DNA from: Portunus trituberculatus
Taxonomy: Eukaryota > Arthropoda > Malacostraca > Decapoda > Portunidae
Length of the DNA: 64,000 nucleotides
Assembly (NCBI RefSeq): GCF_017591435.1
Contig: NC_059289.1
Location: forward strand, 15,718,426 to 15,782,425
Direction of reading: 5' to 3'
The notes under the pieces were generated by a model. It made no database searches. It was not told where the DNA came from and was given only the letters and a program-made list of their open reading frames with translations. The position numbers and the translations under genes are program-made. Shown here one piece after another: positions 63,915 to 64,000 of this stretch (positions are counted from its first letter, which is position 1; each line of letters begins with the position of its first letter).

Positions 63915-64000
63915 TATAGTACATTTGAGGCGTCTCGTGCTGAAGGAGCGTAACCGCCACTAACAGTTTTGAGAAAAGTGCCCGTAAAGTTAGACAATGA

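Overview
This is eukaryotic genomic DNA. Every sign points to a decapod crustacean: extremely dense long microsatellites ((CT)n, (CA)n, (TCC)n, (GTA)n), tRNA-derived SINEs, a short run of the arthropod telomere unit TTAGG, CR1-like and EN/RT LINEs, and many TTAA-flanked piggyBac-type elements. The species is an inference; no bacterial, phage or CRISPR feature is present. Two host genes are supported, both on the + strand, head to tail.

Layout. 1-20.4 kb is non-coding and dominated by simple-sequence arrays, with one tRNA-SINE, a SINE remnant, two copies of one TTAA-type MITE and a few GC-rich islands without recognisable coding potential. 20.4-30.2 kb holds the last three exons of METTL9 (DREV family), split by an 8.2-kb intron that carries SINE and microsatellite DNA; its 5' exon(s) were not found. 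30.2-39.6 kb is intergenic: a (CA)n tract of about 0.33 kb, a 1.2-kb element with ~410-bp inverted arms, and a 3.1-kb decayed LINE flanked by two related exon-like segments. 39.65-59.65 kb is a full-length, 18-exon HPS3 gene (BLOC-2 subunit), reconstructed exon by exon with consistent splice phases. Its one defect is an apparent extra base in a CCCC run of exon 2. Its introns are packed with mobile DNA: intron 2 has a CR1-like LINE broken by two LINE 3' tails and by a 3.05-kb hAT element with matching terminal inverted repeats and an 8-bp target duplication, then a piggyBac remnant. Intron 13 has another piggyBac derivative and intron 16 has two piggyBac elements nested one inside the other. 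59.65-64 kb is a DNA-transposon graveyard: a MADF-domain fragment next to a Harbinger-like end, a pogo/Tigger-like 5' end, a TTAA element and an internally deleted Tigger-like element.

How it works together. METTL9 (protein histidine methylation) and HPS3 (biogenesis of lysosome-related organelles) are housekeeping genes with no evident functional link. The most notable part of the window is the mobile DNA: several non-autonomous piggyBac-type elements keep the acidic N-terminal start of a transposase, show clear TIR/TTAA structure, and are nested so that their order of insertion can be read. I found no convincing new multi-gene system.
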